Shown here piece by piece: positions 32,701 to 44,352 of a DNA stretch of 64,000 bases. This stretch comes from Caecitellus pseudoparvulus (Eukaryota; Bigyra: Bicosoecida). A program made the translations under genes and the position numbers. Under the pieces are notes generated by a model. It was not told the DNA's origin. It saw only the letters and a list, made by a program, of their open reading frames with translations, and searched no databases. Position 1 is the stretch's first letter. Each line of letters begins with the position of its first letter. The stretch spans positions 310,001 to 374,000 of the forward strand of contig CBFFRQ010000057.1 of assembly GCA_965644315.1 (NCBI GenBank), written 5' to 3'.

Positions 32701-35700
32701 ACTGGCAAATCAACGAGGCGGGGATGGTAATACTGAGGCTGCGTCTCATCATAGATCACGCCATCTGACGCTGCGCGGTTGATCCATCCAGCCAGATCAG
32801 TAACTTCAGCGGCCAGGAAGTACTTGGAGCCATGTTGCGGAGAGAGTGCTCCGGTTTGCACCCGCACGGAAATGGGGTCGACACTCGGTGGCCAGGCTGT
32901 GGCTGGGCGCCAAGCATCGTTGTGTGCAGGCAAAGGATCTGGGACGACATCGGTGAAGCCTGCGATGTCATCTGTGCCTCGGATGCGCCCAGCTCCCGCC
33001 CTGTACAGCGCCACGCCGGAGATGTCGTCCGCACACTTGAATGTACCCGCCAGGGAAGGCAAGTAGAATGCTGCATCAATATCCAGGGATGCCCCTGCAC
33101 CCTCTTGCATGGCTCCGATGGGTCCATCGGCCAGGGTCGCTGTCAAACCTGCTGGGTGCTCGTCAAACGCGCCGCCACCGCAAGTCGGCGCGTCCCTGTC
33201 AACTTGCACGTCAAAGTCAGTCGGGACTGTCTTTGCCAGGCCTGCACCGTTCGTGATGCGGAGATATCCTCGGTAGGCATGCTTGTTGATCAAGTGCAGG
33301 CCAGTGAGGCTAACAGATGTAGTTGTCGAGTCAACTTTCGCCCAATCCGATTGCCACACGCCGGTGCTCACGTCTTTGAATCGCCACTCATACCACGCAA
33401 TTCCAGACTCGGGATCTGTCCAGTCGCTCCAGGCCATTTCAAACGTGTTCGTGTACCTGTAGTAGCGAGTCTGGCCATCAGGCCCGGGCCCCACGAACGG
33501 CTCTGGGACTGCCGGAACAGCTGGCGTCAAGTCCAAGCGCACGGCAATGCTGCGCACAATGTTGCGCACGCCGCGGCTGTTTGCACTGGAAATGAGGACA
33601 AAGTAGTCTGTGTCGGGGAACAGCAGTTGCGCGGGTGCACCAGTGCTTATGTCAATGAATGTGTGGCTCACGGTGTCTGGGCTCTTGGCTGACAAGGCAT
33701 CAGGCAGGTCCAGGCGATCCCAGTGGGTTGCAAGGTCTTCCAGCAGCGGAGCGGTTGCAGCAACACCTGTGAGGGTGAAGCCGTTGCCAGCATTGAAGCT
33801 TGCAGCGGCAGCAGGTGAAGAAGTCAAGGCCAGCGTCACGTTGCGAACCTCTGCACCCGGCGTAAACTCTTGCACCAGCAGTTGCACAGTCAAACTGCGC
33901 ACGTCAGAGACCCACACGTAGCTTGGGTCGCCGCCTTGCAAGCGTCGTCCAGCGATAGACAGGAGGCGGCGGCTGCTGAGGTGGGCCCCTGCCGGCATGG
34001 TAGTTGTGCCTGTTTGCAGCGCCATAGATGTGACGCTGGGTGCTTGCAGCGTCAAGGTGACAGGGTCGGACGGACGCGCGGCCCGCAAGTTAACGCCGTT
34101 CACTGCGTAGCAGGTGGCGACCGCAGCCTTGCCATCGGCAACAGCCGGCATAGGCAAGGAGAGCGACTTGCTCTCGCCCATGCTCACGCATGCGGCAAGC
34201 GACTCGGAGCCAGGGGCTGTGCCGAGGCAAGCGAGGTAGTCTGCCACACCCGTTTCGGGGTCCTCTGCCGCATCCCATGTGATGAGAAGGTTCGCTTCAT
34301 CAACTTGGCGCAGATCACAACGCGTAGAAGGAATGGGGGGCGTCTTGTCAGGAGGCTCAAAGCGCAGCGTGAGCACGTCGAAGCGAAGGCGGTCCATTGC
34401 CCACCTGAACACAACCAGCTCCTTCCTGTCACAGTACGTGAGCCATGGAATCTTAATGCATACTTTCACGAACCCAACCTTTGCACACTTCTTCACCAGT
34501 TTGATACACGCTCGGAACTGGTAGAAGAGGAAGAAACGAATGTCCAGCGGGTCTACAACGAGGTCAACGTCAAGCGTCACAGCCAGGTCACCGCTGTCGC
34601 GAAGTGTCAGGATGGCGGCTGGCACAAAAGCAGTCCGCAGCAAAATGGCCTCCACACCGACGCCTCCCTTGACGAGAAACACGTCCACGGCAGCGGTGGC
34701 TCCGACGGTGGCCCATGCCGAGGGAATCAGCGCACCCACCACGGTCTTGTCCGCTGGGCAAAGTGCAAACTCGTACCCCAGCTGCAGGGAGATGCTGCCG
34801 TACGCTTCGAAGGTCACAGGGACGACGACGATGATGATGGTCTTCGTGACGCTGAAGAGCTGGTATGTTTCACTCCAAATCACCCCGGCACCGGTCAAGC
34901 AGGAAGCCAAGTCGACGTACCCGTCAGGGAGGTACTCCACATCAGCGAGGGACCGGCCCGAGCGCACGACCCGGCCAGACGAGGCAAGGTGGCGAGCAGA
35001 CTTGATGCCAGCCAAAGGCGCCGTCGCAGGCCCCTGCAAGCCAAGGCGCGCAGAGTTCAGAGGACGCACCCACTTTGTCCCCACTGCTCCATGCGTACTC
35101 CTGTGCACCTTGGTCAAATCTGCTGACAGGAGACCGGGAACTGGTGCAGAACTGGCGGTTCCATGTGCAGCAACAGCGTGAGCGTCGTGGTAAGCAGTCG
35201 ACGCGGCATGGCGACCAGAGGCCAGAGCACGAGAAGCTGGGGTCATATGGCGAAGCCTGCGATCTCCAGGGGGGGTTCGAGAATCTTTGCTTGGGTCCTC
35301 TGTGTCCCCAGCGGTGCCGCTGTTGCAGTCAGGGCCAATGTTAACGATGCACTTGGGACCATACACATACGACCCTAGCCACTTGAAGAAGATGGTGTTC
35401 TCGGTGATGGAGGCTGGGATGGTTTCAGCCACGGGGGGGCGCACTCTCATCAGCCGATCCTCGACGTCTGCCTGTGCCTCCCGCACCCGTGGGAGAAACT
35501 CCTGCGACGCGCTCGTCCACAAAGTGTACATGTACCGCTCTCCATCGTAGAAAAGGGAACGCAAGCCTTGTGGCGCCCGTAAGGCCACAAGGACAGGGTG
35601 GTGCTCCTCCTTGCCCAGGTCAGCGAGCACGGCCGGCATGGCTCCAAAGTCCTCGCCTGCGGCTGAAGGCAGGTCGGTGCGTGCAACGTCTACATCATGC

Positions 35701-38700
35701 ACCACGGCGATGTTTGACTCCACGCCTGATCTCAAAGTAGATGTGGCCAACGCGATGTAGTTGAAGCCAATCATGTCGTAGAAGGCCATGCCGGTGGTAT
35801 GTGGCGGCAAGGCGATGGTGTGCGCACCTCGTAGGACATCTACTCCGTCCACACTGTACATCGTGCTGTCATCAGGAAGGCCTGAGAACAGCAAATCCAA
35901 ACCAACAGCCGTGCTGCGGAGCAACCCTGTTCCGCCCTTCTGGCCAGAAGGGGGAGCGCCTGGATGGTGGGAGGGCGCGGCCAGCGTGACGACACCGTCC
36001 CCTGGCCGGGCAACATCCTCTCCAACGTACAGAGTACCCCCCCCAAGTTCAGTCCTGTTGTACGCCAGCCACGAAGCTCGGCTGTCCACGCGCCACCTGT
36101 ACGCTTGTGCACCAAGGATGGATGTGGCCATGGAGTCCGAGCCAACTTCCAGGGTCCCAACTCCTGCAGCGTTCAGCGTGGAAGTGAGCTGGCTCAACGG
36201 GAAGGCCCACAGCTCACCGCAGCGTTCTGCATCACTGAGCTCGTCGCCTTCTGGAGCTTCGGATGTGATGAAGATGAAGTCCTCAGCGATGCTGAGCCCT
36301 CCAGCTCGCATGGTTGAACCATTGACAGCCACCCCATGCTCATCAGCCAAGGTGTAGATCTTGTGCACTTCGTTGGACTCCTGCTTGTGCACGACAAGCA
36401 AGACTAGGTTCCCATGCGACGAAGCCTGCAGTTTGTTTGGCCGTAGCAGGCTGAGTGGGTACACATTGGTCTCACAGCTGAACGGTCCAGAGGGGCAGTG
36501 CTCGTAGGCTGCTGCGGCAGTGGGAGTGTAGTCTTCGTACAGCCCTGACAGGGTCCACTTCATCGTCTTTGACCCTGTTTGCACCAGAGCGGCAGACGTC
36601 GCATCCCACAGCATGGTGTACCTGGTGGGGAACAAGATGTCACGGTACACCCAACCTGATCGAGGTTCTTGCCGCACGCAGCCTTCGCCTGGCGCTGCAC
36701 TGCCGCACGCAGGCGTGTCCTCGGGTGCAGGCAGTGCCTTGGTGTTGTCAGAGATGCCAATGACCTCTTGCACCTTGGCAACAACGGCCCGGATGATATC
36801 GAACACTCGTCCCAGGCCAGCCACGAGGGACTGCACAGTGGGAGCATGCTTCTCGATGAAATCAAAGAAGCGATCCAAGAAACTGCCCTCCCGAGTGGCG
36901 GTCTTCTTCAAGGCAGCAATGGCTTTCTCCTCCAGCAGCTGGAAGGGGGCAGAAAGATCTTGAGCCGCTGACAGGTACTGCACGACTTGCTGCACTTTAC
37001 CAGACATGTCTTGGGCTTTGGCAAGGAAGTCGCCCAACCCCACCGCCTCGAACAGGGAGGCAGAGATGGAAATCTGACCATCGAACTTCATGACGAACTC
37101 CTCAACTTGGTCCACTTTTGGGACAACCTGGTCGACGAGGACACCTCGCACTCCCGTCACAATGCTGCGGGCTTCCCCAGTCACCTTCGTGACGGTTTCC
37201 CCAATTTCAATGACAAACTCCAAGACGCGCTCCAGAGTTACGTTGGCCAGAATGGGCCCCAACTCCAAGCTGCCTAGATTCCGTCCATGAGCTGGAACAA
37301 CCACCAGTGCTTGGCCTTCAGTGGAATGCAAGGGCACTGCAGCTAGCGCACGGCCATGTGGAGCCGAAGGGTCCAGCAGGAACCCCGCCACTTTGCCAAC
37401 GACTCGCAGGACCTGATCCAACGCAGGTCCAATCAGCTCATTTAAGCCAGACATGACGCTGTCCAGGTGAGGCATGAAGTCTGCCAGGCGCCCTTGAAGG
37501 TAGATTGCGGTGTCCACCGCTTGAATCACAGGGTCCAGTCCATCTGCCAGCCTGCCGAGCTGGGCGTGCAACGCAGCACGGTGACAGGAGGGCGCCGCTG
37601 CATCTGCACAAATGGCGTGAGTGTAGTTTGCCAGCAGCCCAGGCAGGAGCTCTCCAAGCGAGTGGACTTCGGGAATGCCCTCCACGAAGGATTTCATGAT
37701 GCTCAAGGCCCGAGGCAAGACACCGATCATGGCCTGGCCCTCGGCAACAACCCTCTCAATGGGCCTGAGCAGGTCGCGGACCTTGTCCACTGTCTCGAAA
37801 ACGTCCCCGAACAAGGATCGGAGGATCTGGCCGCTCTGGGCGACCTCAAGCACAGCTGTGGCTTGGTCCACCACTTTTCGAGTCACGTTGATGGCCTTGC
37901 CAAGGGGCTCCTGCAGCGGGGCCAAGGCAGATTTCACCGCAGGGGCAATCAGAGAGCGCAAGCGGGTCATGAGGGCATCGGAGAGAAGCTCAAATGGGTC
38001 CAGTGCCTCGGCCATGCTCAAATAGTGGTCCACTTTGTCTGACAACTGCCCAGCGATGTCATGCACAAAGGCAGGGGCGAGGGAAGTGGCAGCCTGGACA
38101 TGGCCGACAATGGTCTCTGCCAACGCTGCCGTGGCAGTATGGTTTGAGATGGCTTCCAGAATAGTGTCCAGAATGTCCACACCGTCCAGGACTCCATCAA
38201 GCACTTTCTTGGCAGTGCCGACGACGTTGCCAACCTTGGACTTGTCTGCGCCTTCCTCGAGCCTGGAAATGATGCCATCCAGGACGCCCACAACAGTGGC
38301 CGCGGACTCCAGTCCGTTGAGGATGCCATCCATTCGAGCTCGCACGTCTGTCAGCACGCCAATCAGCTTCGAATTGCGCAACTTTGCGACGGCACTCATG
38401 ACTTTCTCCACAACTGCAGCTGCAAACGAGTCCAGCGCCTCCTTGCCCTTCATCACCAGGCCCGTTGCAGTGGAGTTGAATGCAGAAATGCCGCTCTCGG
38501 CGAGATCTCGCACCTTGGATAGGAAGCGCTTGTGCAGATCGAGGAGGCCTCGATCATCAAGGGCTTGCTTGATGCGGCCCAGCACTTGCTCCTCTACGAA
38601 GCCGATGACAAAGTCCACGATGGCGTCTCCCTGCAACAGCGTGTCTACGGTATCGGCGACCTTGTCAACTATGGCCACACCGCGCTGGATCGCATCCGTG

Positions 38701-41700
38701 GCGGGCATGATAAACTCCTGCACCTTGGCCTCCACCACATCAATCTTGTCAAACACCCACTGGATCTTGTCGTCAATCCACCGTGTCAGGTTCCCTTCAG
38801 ACAGCTTGGTCAGGAGCTCTGGTGGGATGCTGTCCAAGAGTGACAAAAACTTGGACAGTCGAGATTTCGCTTGCACGAGCAAATTGAACACCCCACTGTT
38901 CGTCACAAGCAAGTCCAGCTTGGGCCCGAGACCATTAACTGCAGCCACCAAGCGGGGCCAGGCATTGCCGAGTTCTGCCGCAGCGATGACTTTGTCAAAC
39001 TTGGGCGACATGAGCGGGGCTGAATCCGCGACCTCTCGAGCCAGGCGCTGCAAGTTCACGAGTTGTGCGCGGATGAGAGGCAGGATGCTGCCCACGCGAG
39101 CAATACCCGCATTGGCGATGGGGGCAATTGCCTGCACTCGTCCCTCCAGGCGAGCAGCAGCGTTGTTGGCGGCCTCGCGCAAGGCTTCTTCCACAGCTGC
39201 TTGGGCCGCTGGCGAGAGGGCCGGGAAAAGGCTGTCTGAGCCGTCCGCGAGCGGGGGGGGGAGCGCTTGCAAGCGGCGACCACCTCCTACTCCTCCCCCA
39301 CCGAGCAAGTCAAGCCCAGCGCTGGCCAAGGCACCAAGAGGTCCACTTGAGCCGTTCACTTCTAACCCAGCTACCCCAGATGAACCCAGTGCCAGGACTT
39401 CAGGGGGAATGTTCAGCAGCTCCGAGAAGAAACTTGCCGCATCACCCGTCAGATCTTGAGATGAGAACAGGGGCGAGAGGTCATGGAATAGCTTGCGAGT
39501 GGCATTCGCCATGGCTGCAAAGGGATGCTCCATGTGCTGCATGTTGCGCAATGTCTGCAGGGTGTCCAGTATGCTACTGGCCATAGTGGTGACCTTCTCT
39601 GCAATAGGCTCCACCTTGGACAGGGTGTTGTCCACCCAGTCCACCATCTTGTTGGCAAAGGCGACTCCTTGTCGTGTTACGTTCACCAACCTCATGATTT
39701 TCGGGCGCACCCTGTCAGTAAAGTTCTGGGAGATCCGCAGGGCCAAATCACGGTCGCCGTTCAGGAAGTCGTCCACCGCAGTGGTCACATTCGTTATCGT
39801 GCCCAGCACCTTCTGTACCTTCGGCATGGCCTGCAAGCTGGACATGAGACGCTCTGCAGCCCCTGCGGCCAGCTCTGAGACATCAAACATGCCGAATACC
39901 GTGTCAATGAGCTCCTCGCGATCTGAGAGGGCATCTGACAGCGGAACGACATAGTCATCGTAAACTTGCATGATGTCTCTGATCGAGAAGGAGAGAGGGC
40001 CCAGTGTAACGTCTAGAATGCCGCTTACGTAGTAAAGCCCACGGGCGATGTTGTCGCCGACGATCTTGTTGAACTGCCGGATAAGGTCAGGGGGAATGAG
40101 AGACTTGTACGAGAAGCCAGCTCGGAAGGCCAGTCGGGCGTGCACAATGTCGAACTCGAAGCCAAAGGCCCACGCCCCAATCCTGAACTCGTTGTTGATG
40201 TTCAGGTCAAAGAGGCCTCCGAACAGGCCAATGCGGAGCAGCACCATGTTGGTCAGGTCCACGAAGCCACCTGCGCCAATCTTGGACCCACCAAACTTCT
40301 TGCTCCACTGGTTGCTCTTGCCGAGCTGGATGTCAATGAGCGTCGCAGTGATGAGGCGCCGCCGGGCGACCCAAGGAACCTGTGCGTTGCCACTGGCAAC
40401 CCCAGCAGACTCAATGCCCCCAGTGCCGTTGCCAGACAGGACAACGCTTCGCAAGCCACGGGACATTGCCGCTGTCATGGCTTCGGCCTCACTGACAACC
40501 TCGTGCGGCAGTCGGTCAAGCCACCACCGCGCTGCGGCGCCTCGCACTTGAGCCGTCGTGCCGCAAGCAGCAAAACACTCCTGCCTGCATCGCTTCAAGC
40601 GGGGATGGGGGCACATGTCTTTGACACAACGAGCAGCGCATGAGAGGGGCTGAGCTTCAGTCAGCCCAGCAACATCAGACAAGATGCCCTGCAGCGTGTG
40701 CTTGGTGGTGAAGTGAACCTGCTCAAAGCCCTTGAGAGCATCCAAGGCACTCTTGCGGATGGACAGCGCTGTTCCAGAGGAGGCCAGAGCTGTGAGGAGG
40801 ACGAACTCCGCAGGGTCTGCTGTCATGGCGCAGTGCCCAGAAAAGGCACAGAAGAGCTCCTCCTCCACACCCAACGCCCATGGGACGCCTCCGTCAGCAG
40901 AGGTGCGGTCATGCTCTCTGTGAGCCGTCATTAAGGCCAAGCACAGCGCATGCTCCGCGCTCATGTGCTGCGCATGCTGCACACCTTCCCATACGGCCCG
41001 CTGCATCTCGGTGTTGTCCGCTCCAGGGGTCGCCATTCGGTGGCATCGAGCCTGCAGCGACTCTTTGCTCAAGTCAACACCCAGGTCTGCCCAGGCCACG
41101 TCTTCATACCTGCGCAAGCTGTAGACAGCTGCCTCTGCAGCAGCCACGGAAGGATGTGTTGTCGACAGCAATAAAGCGGGTAACGCACGCAAGCCACCCG
41201 CATTGCCGAGGGCCATAACCGTCGCGGCCAGTGTGTGGAATGCTGGCGTGTCTCTGTCATCGGCTGAGAAGCGCGAAGACAGCAAATGCCGGCCGGAGGA
41301 GGGACTTGGCGGTGCTGCAGCAGCTGCCAAAGCTAGCTGTCGACGGACGTGCTTCTCCATGGTGGGATGAACCTGCCCGTCAAGAGCTTTGCCTTGCAGC
41401 ACCATGCCCATGGTGAACGCGGCACTGGACTCCCAGACATGCTCCATGGCAGAGTGGCCGACCTTGGCCTCCGCACCCGCCTCCTCTGCCCCAACTTGCC
41501 GCACAGCTGCCCGCCACTGCAGGCGCCGCTCAGTGGACTGCTCAGACAACAGCTCTGCGCCAGCGTGGAATGCAGCATCAACACGTGGCTGGTGAACCAA
41601 GTGGTGCTCGCGCCAGGCTCCTTGCCAGTCCAGTAGCAAAGACTCAATCGCCGCATCTGCTGCAGCAGCCAGCGCGGGGCTCTGCTCGGCAGGCAGCGCC

Positions 41701-43915
41701 GCCAGCAATGTGCCAAGCGTCGCCGACGCCTGCATGGCCACTTCAGGCGACGGGTGCATCGCGGCAGCCTGTTGCACAGAATACAGCACCTCTGCTGTGA
41801 TGCGTGACGGGGCAAGTTGGTGCAGCGACAACAACGCATCAGCTGCATCAGTGGCCAACTCGATGTCCGCCAGCGTGGAGTGTACGTGGGAGCAGTGGGC
41901 AGGCAAAGCAATGTCCCACAAATCCTCCATGGCCTGCTCATCCCAGCCCACACAGTGCAATGGGCTGAGAGGCTCCAAGAAAGTTTCAGCTTCGAGTGCT
42001 GCGGCCGCTGCTGTGCTCGCAGAGATAAGGGTCGTGATGGCGTCCACGGCAGCGGGGAGCGGTGACAAGGGCAGTGCGCTGATCATGGCAGCACGGGTAA
42101 TGGTGGACCCCAGTGCGTCCAGGTCGTGCAGAGCCTGTGCGCCTGTGCGGTGCTGCCGGACGTGAGTGGCAGACTGCAGTGGTCCGTGCACTTGCGCCGC
42201 AAGGCCACAGCTGGGATGGGAGCCCCACCAGGAGAGGGACTCGTGCACCGTGTCTGAGAAAACCACGTCGCCTGGCTGCATGGCCGCCGCAAGCTGTACG
42301 TACGGCGTGAGCACGGTCCCCGCAGCCGCTTCTAGGAACATCCCATTGACATCGCGAAGGCGCAGCGTATTGTGCAAGCCCACAACACAAGCCGTGTTGG
42401 TGGAGTTTTCCTGGCGGCAAGCCATGAGAGCAGACAGTCGAGCGCATGCACTCCTCAGCTCCGAGTGCTCTGAAGTAGGCACATGAAGCTCACAAGCAGA
42501 GCTATCACTGGCGCCGCACCGTGCACCTAGCCCCTTCAGGGCGCGGCGGTGCGGCTGGATGTGTTGGGTGGCTGCGGCACGCCGGTCCTCCATGGCCTGC
42601 TGGGCAGAAGCGGCGGCGGGGACGGCACGGTGGATGTCAGCCTGGCCAGTCTCAGACATACCCACAACTTCCTTCATACCCCTTCCGTGGTTGGAAGCAA
42701 CGTGGGCGTCATTTGGGGCCGTCTCGACCTCAGGTGCCAGGGAGGCGGCGACAAGGTGGCGGCCTCTCACTCGCATATCCTTCCCGGCTTCAGCGTCGCT
42801 TGGCACGCTTGCCAGGACTGAGAGCAGTCCGTCGATAACACCCTCATGCCAGAGATCCAGTTCTTCCAGTTCATCTACCACGTGGGCGTCGTTGGCTAGC
42901 AACGTGCCGACAAGGGAGCCCCGTGTTGAGAAGGCAGTGTTCTCGTGGGCCAGCTCCTGCTCCGGTGTCGGCTCGGCAAGGTGCCGGCCATGTCGTGGCG
43001 CGTGTGGCGGAGCGTGTTGGGCAGGAGGGAGGGAGACAGAGTGCTGCATGGTAAACGCTGCGACATTGCCTTCCTCCGTGAGCTTGTGCTCGCGCACGAG
43101 CTTGGATGCAAGGTGACGAGCGGAGGGCTGAGCGCTTTGCGTGATTGCCGCCTCGTGCACGGCTGAGAGAGAAACGCATTGGTCGGTGGCACAGGACACA
43201 ACACTTGCAGAAGCGCGCATGTCCATGTGCCCATTGCCGTCGGCTTGGCGGACATTGAACTTGACTTCCTCTTGCGCCCGCTGGTTCAACAGCCTTGCCG
43301 GGATGTGGACACCCTCTGCGTCTTGCGGCAGCGCATGCTGCAGTGCAGATAGCATGCCTCGCTTCATGGACATGATCTGCGCACGAGGACGGGGTGGTCA
43401 ATTGAGGTGCGCTGCAACAGGGGGCTTGGCAGTTCACGCACTTCTTCGGGAGTGACGGAGGCGTGTGGCCACACAACCTTGCCGATGGTTCCGTTGGCGT
43501 GCCACTGGAAGTACACAGGCTGAGCCATGTCTTCTCGTGGCCAGTCATCAGCATTTTGCAGCTCTTGGTGAAGCGCAACGCCGGTGGCAGCGTCCACCGG
43601 GGCAAAGGACTGCACCAGCAGTGCCCACCACTCGGCGTGGTGGGCAGGGACTTGAAACGCTGCCGCGGCATGCTGTGATGCAGTGCGCTGGAGGTTGAGT
43701 ACGGAGACGACACCCCGGAAGGCTTGTGTGTGCAGGACAGCCTCATCTCCAGCCAAACGCTGATGTGCCAGGGACACATCGAGAGAGTACTGGGCTGCAT
43801 ACAGCGCGCCTTGGGTGGCGTCAGAGGCAACCTCGACGCCTGCCGCAGAGCCCGCCAAGGCGCTGCAGGCACACAGCCAAAGCACAAGAACCTGAAAAAC
43901 AGAATAACCTGCCAT
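14796..43915 (-). CDS. Giant vitellogenin-headed, Fn3-repeat, single-pass membrane protein (about 9,684 aa, 2 exons)
   Basis: Exon 1 is 43442-43915 and exon 2 is 14796-43376 (28.6 kb, uninterrupted), joined over a 65-base intron. Start ATG 43915 gives a signal peptide (MAGYSVFQVLVLWLCACSALAG). Residues about 30-1040 form a vitellogenin-type lipid-transfer N-terminus. About 1170-1290 is beta-rich, and 1300-2365 is helical with many N-glycosylation sequons. About 2370-3165 is beta-rich and unclassified. About 3170-8720 holds several dozen Fn3-like units of roughly 130 residues with SGI, NGAGL and VDTTPP signatures, interrupted near 8260-8310 by a Cys-rich module. A PKD-like domain follows, then a transmembrane helix (about 9294-9318) and a 366-residue basic tail. 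The predicted topology is type I: extracellular bulk, short cytoplasmic tail. I infer a lipid-binding or adhesive cell-surface protein. The gene model is firm; the function is not. Confidence 0.88.
14799..15990 (-). other. Transmembrane helix and basic cytoplasmic tail with NPM motifs, giant gene 2
   Basis: The helix (LSIWVWLGPVIAVCMALMIV and following, about 15897-15972) is followed at once by RRRR, the stop-transfer pattern of a type I protein. The tail has five copies of G-[VTS]-NPM, encoded at 15810-15818, 15765-15773, 15666-15674, 15435-15443 and 15249-15257. It also has seven RRxS sites (RRQS, RRSS, RRMS, RRGS twice, RRTS, RRSS), the consensus of basophilic kinases such as PKA. An Ala run lies at about 15391-15420. 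Confidence 0.8.
16600..17690 (-). other. Membrane-proximal region with PKD-like domain, giant gene 2
   Basis: A strand-rich stretch (FKWNGYSFAIKALDEDG, LFFYSVAEGRWMNAADTC, ICHLTEFAPM) precedes a PKD-like domain (VTLDASGSSDGD, LGFSWFY, then AVEVEDAQGAVATAELAF). PKD domains are extracellular Ig-like spacers in adhesion and coat proteins. The strand-rich stretch I do not recognise. Confidence 0.55.
17700..34345 (-). other. Fn3-like repeat array (several dozen 'DTTPP' units), giant gene 2
   Basis: A unit of about 110-150 residues recurs over roughly 5,550 residues. Typical signatures are WxGFxDxxSGIxxY, a GTxPG turn, LxxGxxYYxTVxAxNxAGL, SDGVxVDTTPP. The linker VDTTPP, or variants DTSPP, DSTPP and DATAP, occurs between most units. 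These are the marks of extracellular Fn3/Ig-like sandwich repeats. The repeats are diverged, not recent copies. I did not count them exactly. Confidence 0.8.
18930..19062 (-). other. Cys-rich GCC2/GCC3 (ephrin-receptor-like) module, giant gene 2
   Basis: The segment reads FCDPGFYIQ, then CTACPAGTRSPGG, then CSSCGD. The CxxCPxGTxS core is that of the ephrin-receptor-like GCC2/GCC3 domain of extracellular proteins. The N-terminus of giant gene 3 has related segments. Confidence 0.7.
34345..36740 (-). other. Unclassified beta-rich region, giant gene 2
   Basis: Residues about 2370-3165 lie between the helical region and the Fn3-like array. The first part (up to about 35200) has short hydrophobic strands and aromatic-Asp turns, which could be a beta-propeller. 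The second (about 34350-34920) has very hydrophobic strands (TIIIVVVPVTFEAYGSISL, VGVEAILL) and a paired-Cys stretch (ACIKLVKKCAKVGF). I do not recognise either part. Confidence 0.45.
36740..40345 (-). other. Beta-rich segment and long amphipathic helical region, giant gene 2
   Basis: After the vitellogenin-like head comes a strand-rich segment (GLFGGLFDLNINNEFRIGAW, about residues 1170-1290). About 1,050 residues of amphipathic helix with heptad-like Leu/Val spacing follow (for example VQKVLGTITNVTTAVDDFL). Metazoan large lipid-transfer proteins also place amphipathic strands and helices behind this head; that comparison is from family knowledge. Confidence 0.6.
40700..43840 (-). other. Vitellogenin-type lipid-transfer (LPD_N/LLT) N-terminal region, giant gene 2
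   Basis: Three landmarks of the family are visible. An N-terminal strand region has FQWHANGTIGKVVWP. The motif MSMKRGMLSALQ corresponds to the family's NxKRGxLxxLQ and is created across the exon junction. A helical stretch carries TVMALGNAGGLRALPALL, then AVYSLRRY, the LGNAG signature. HEAT-like alpha-helices fill the space between. The region is longer than usual because of an insertion (about residues 200-420) rich in RHLx motifs. Confidence 0.7.
43377..43441 (-). other. Intron of giant gene 2 (65 bases)
   Basis: The donor is GAA|GTGCGTGAAC at 43441 and the acceptor GTGCGCAG|ATCATG at 43377. A TTGAC branch-point-like stretch lies inside. Without splicing, the signal-peptide frame stops at 43364. 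Splicing joins TPEE to IMSMKRGML in phase 0 and completes the vitellogenin motif. Confidence 0.85.
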
Positions 43916-44352
43916 CAGCTGCGGTGAGGAGGGGGTTGCGCCTTCAATCCTCGCGTGTGTGCGAGAAGGGGAATATCGCGCGCAGCGCGAGCTGCTGCTC
44001 CTTGACCAAGCGCAAACTCAGCTTGCTCAGAGGGCAGACCAGGCGCGCAGTGCGGAGCCACGCACCAAGTACGAAACGCTTGGTTTTGAGATTGTGGCGA
44101 TCCCCGCTCATTGTCCATCATGTTGTTCGCTCCGGCTTCCCGCAAATCCCGACGCTCATGGGGACAATTTCCGCAGCATCCCGAGGGGTACATGGCTCGC
44201 ATAGTTGCAGGCAAGCTCAAGCGAACAGAGTGCATTCACACAGCGATAGAGCACACAAAAGAAGAGAGAGACAAAGTGCAAAAACAAGCCTGCGTTTTGC
44301 TTCTGCAGCTCGCGACGCAGACATCGCAGACTTCGCTGGCTGGCGCAGAAGT
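43916..44352. promoter_or_regulatory. Intergenic region: 5' side of giant gene 2 and 3' side of giant gene 3
   Basis: These 437 bases hold the promoter of gene 2 and the 3' UTR of gene 3. Read on the minus strand, the stretch just after the gene 3 stop (about 44235-44310) is pyrimidine-rich. No TATA box, tRNA or conserved ORF is visible. Confidence 0.4.

Noticed and set aside
38035-39459. 474-residue open frame on the plus strand
   Set aside because: It is antisense to the helical region of giant gene 2. Ser/Thr-rich composition without domains is what the complement of Ala/Leu/Val/Asp codons gives.
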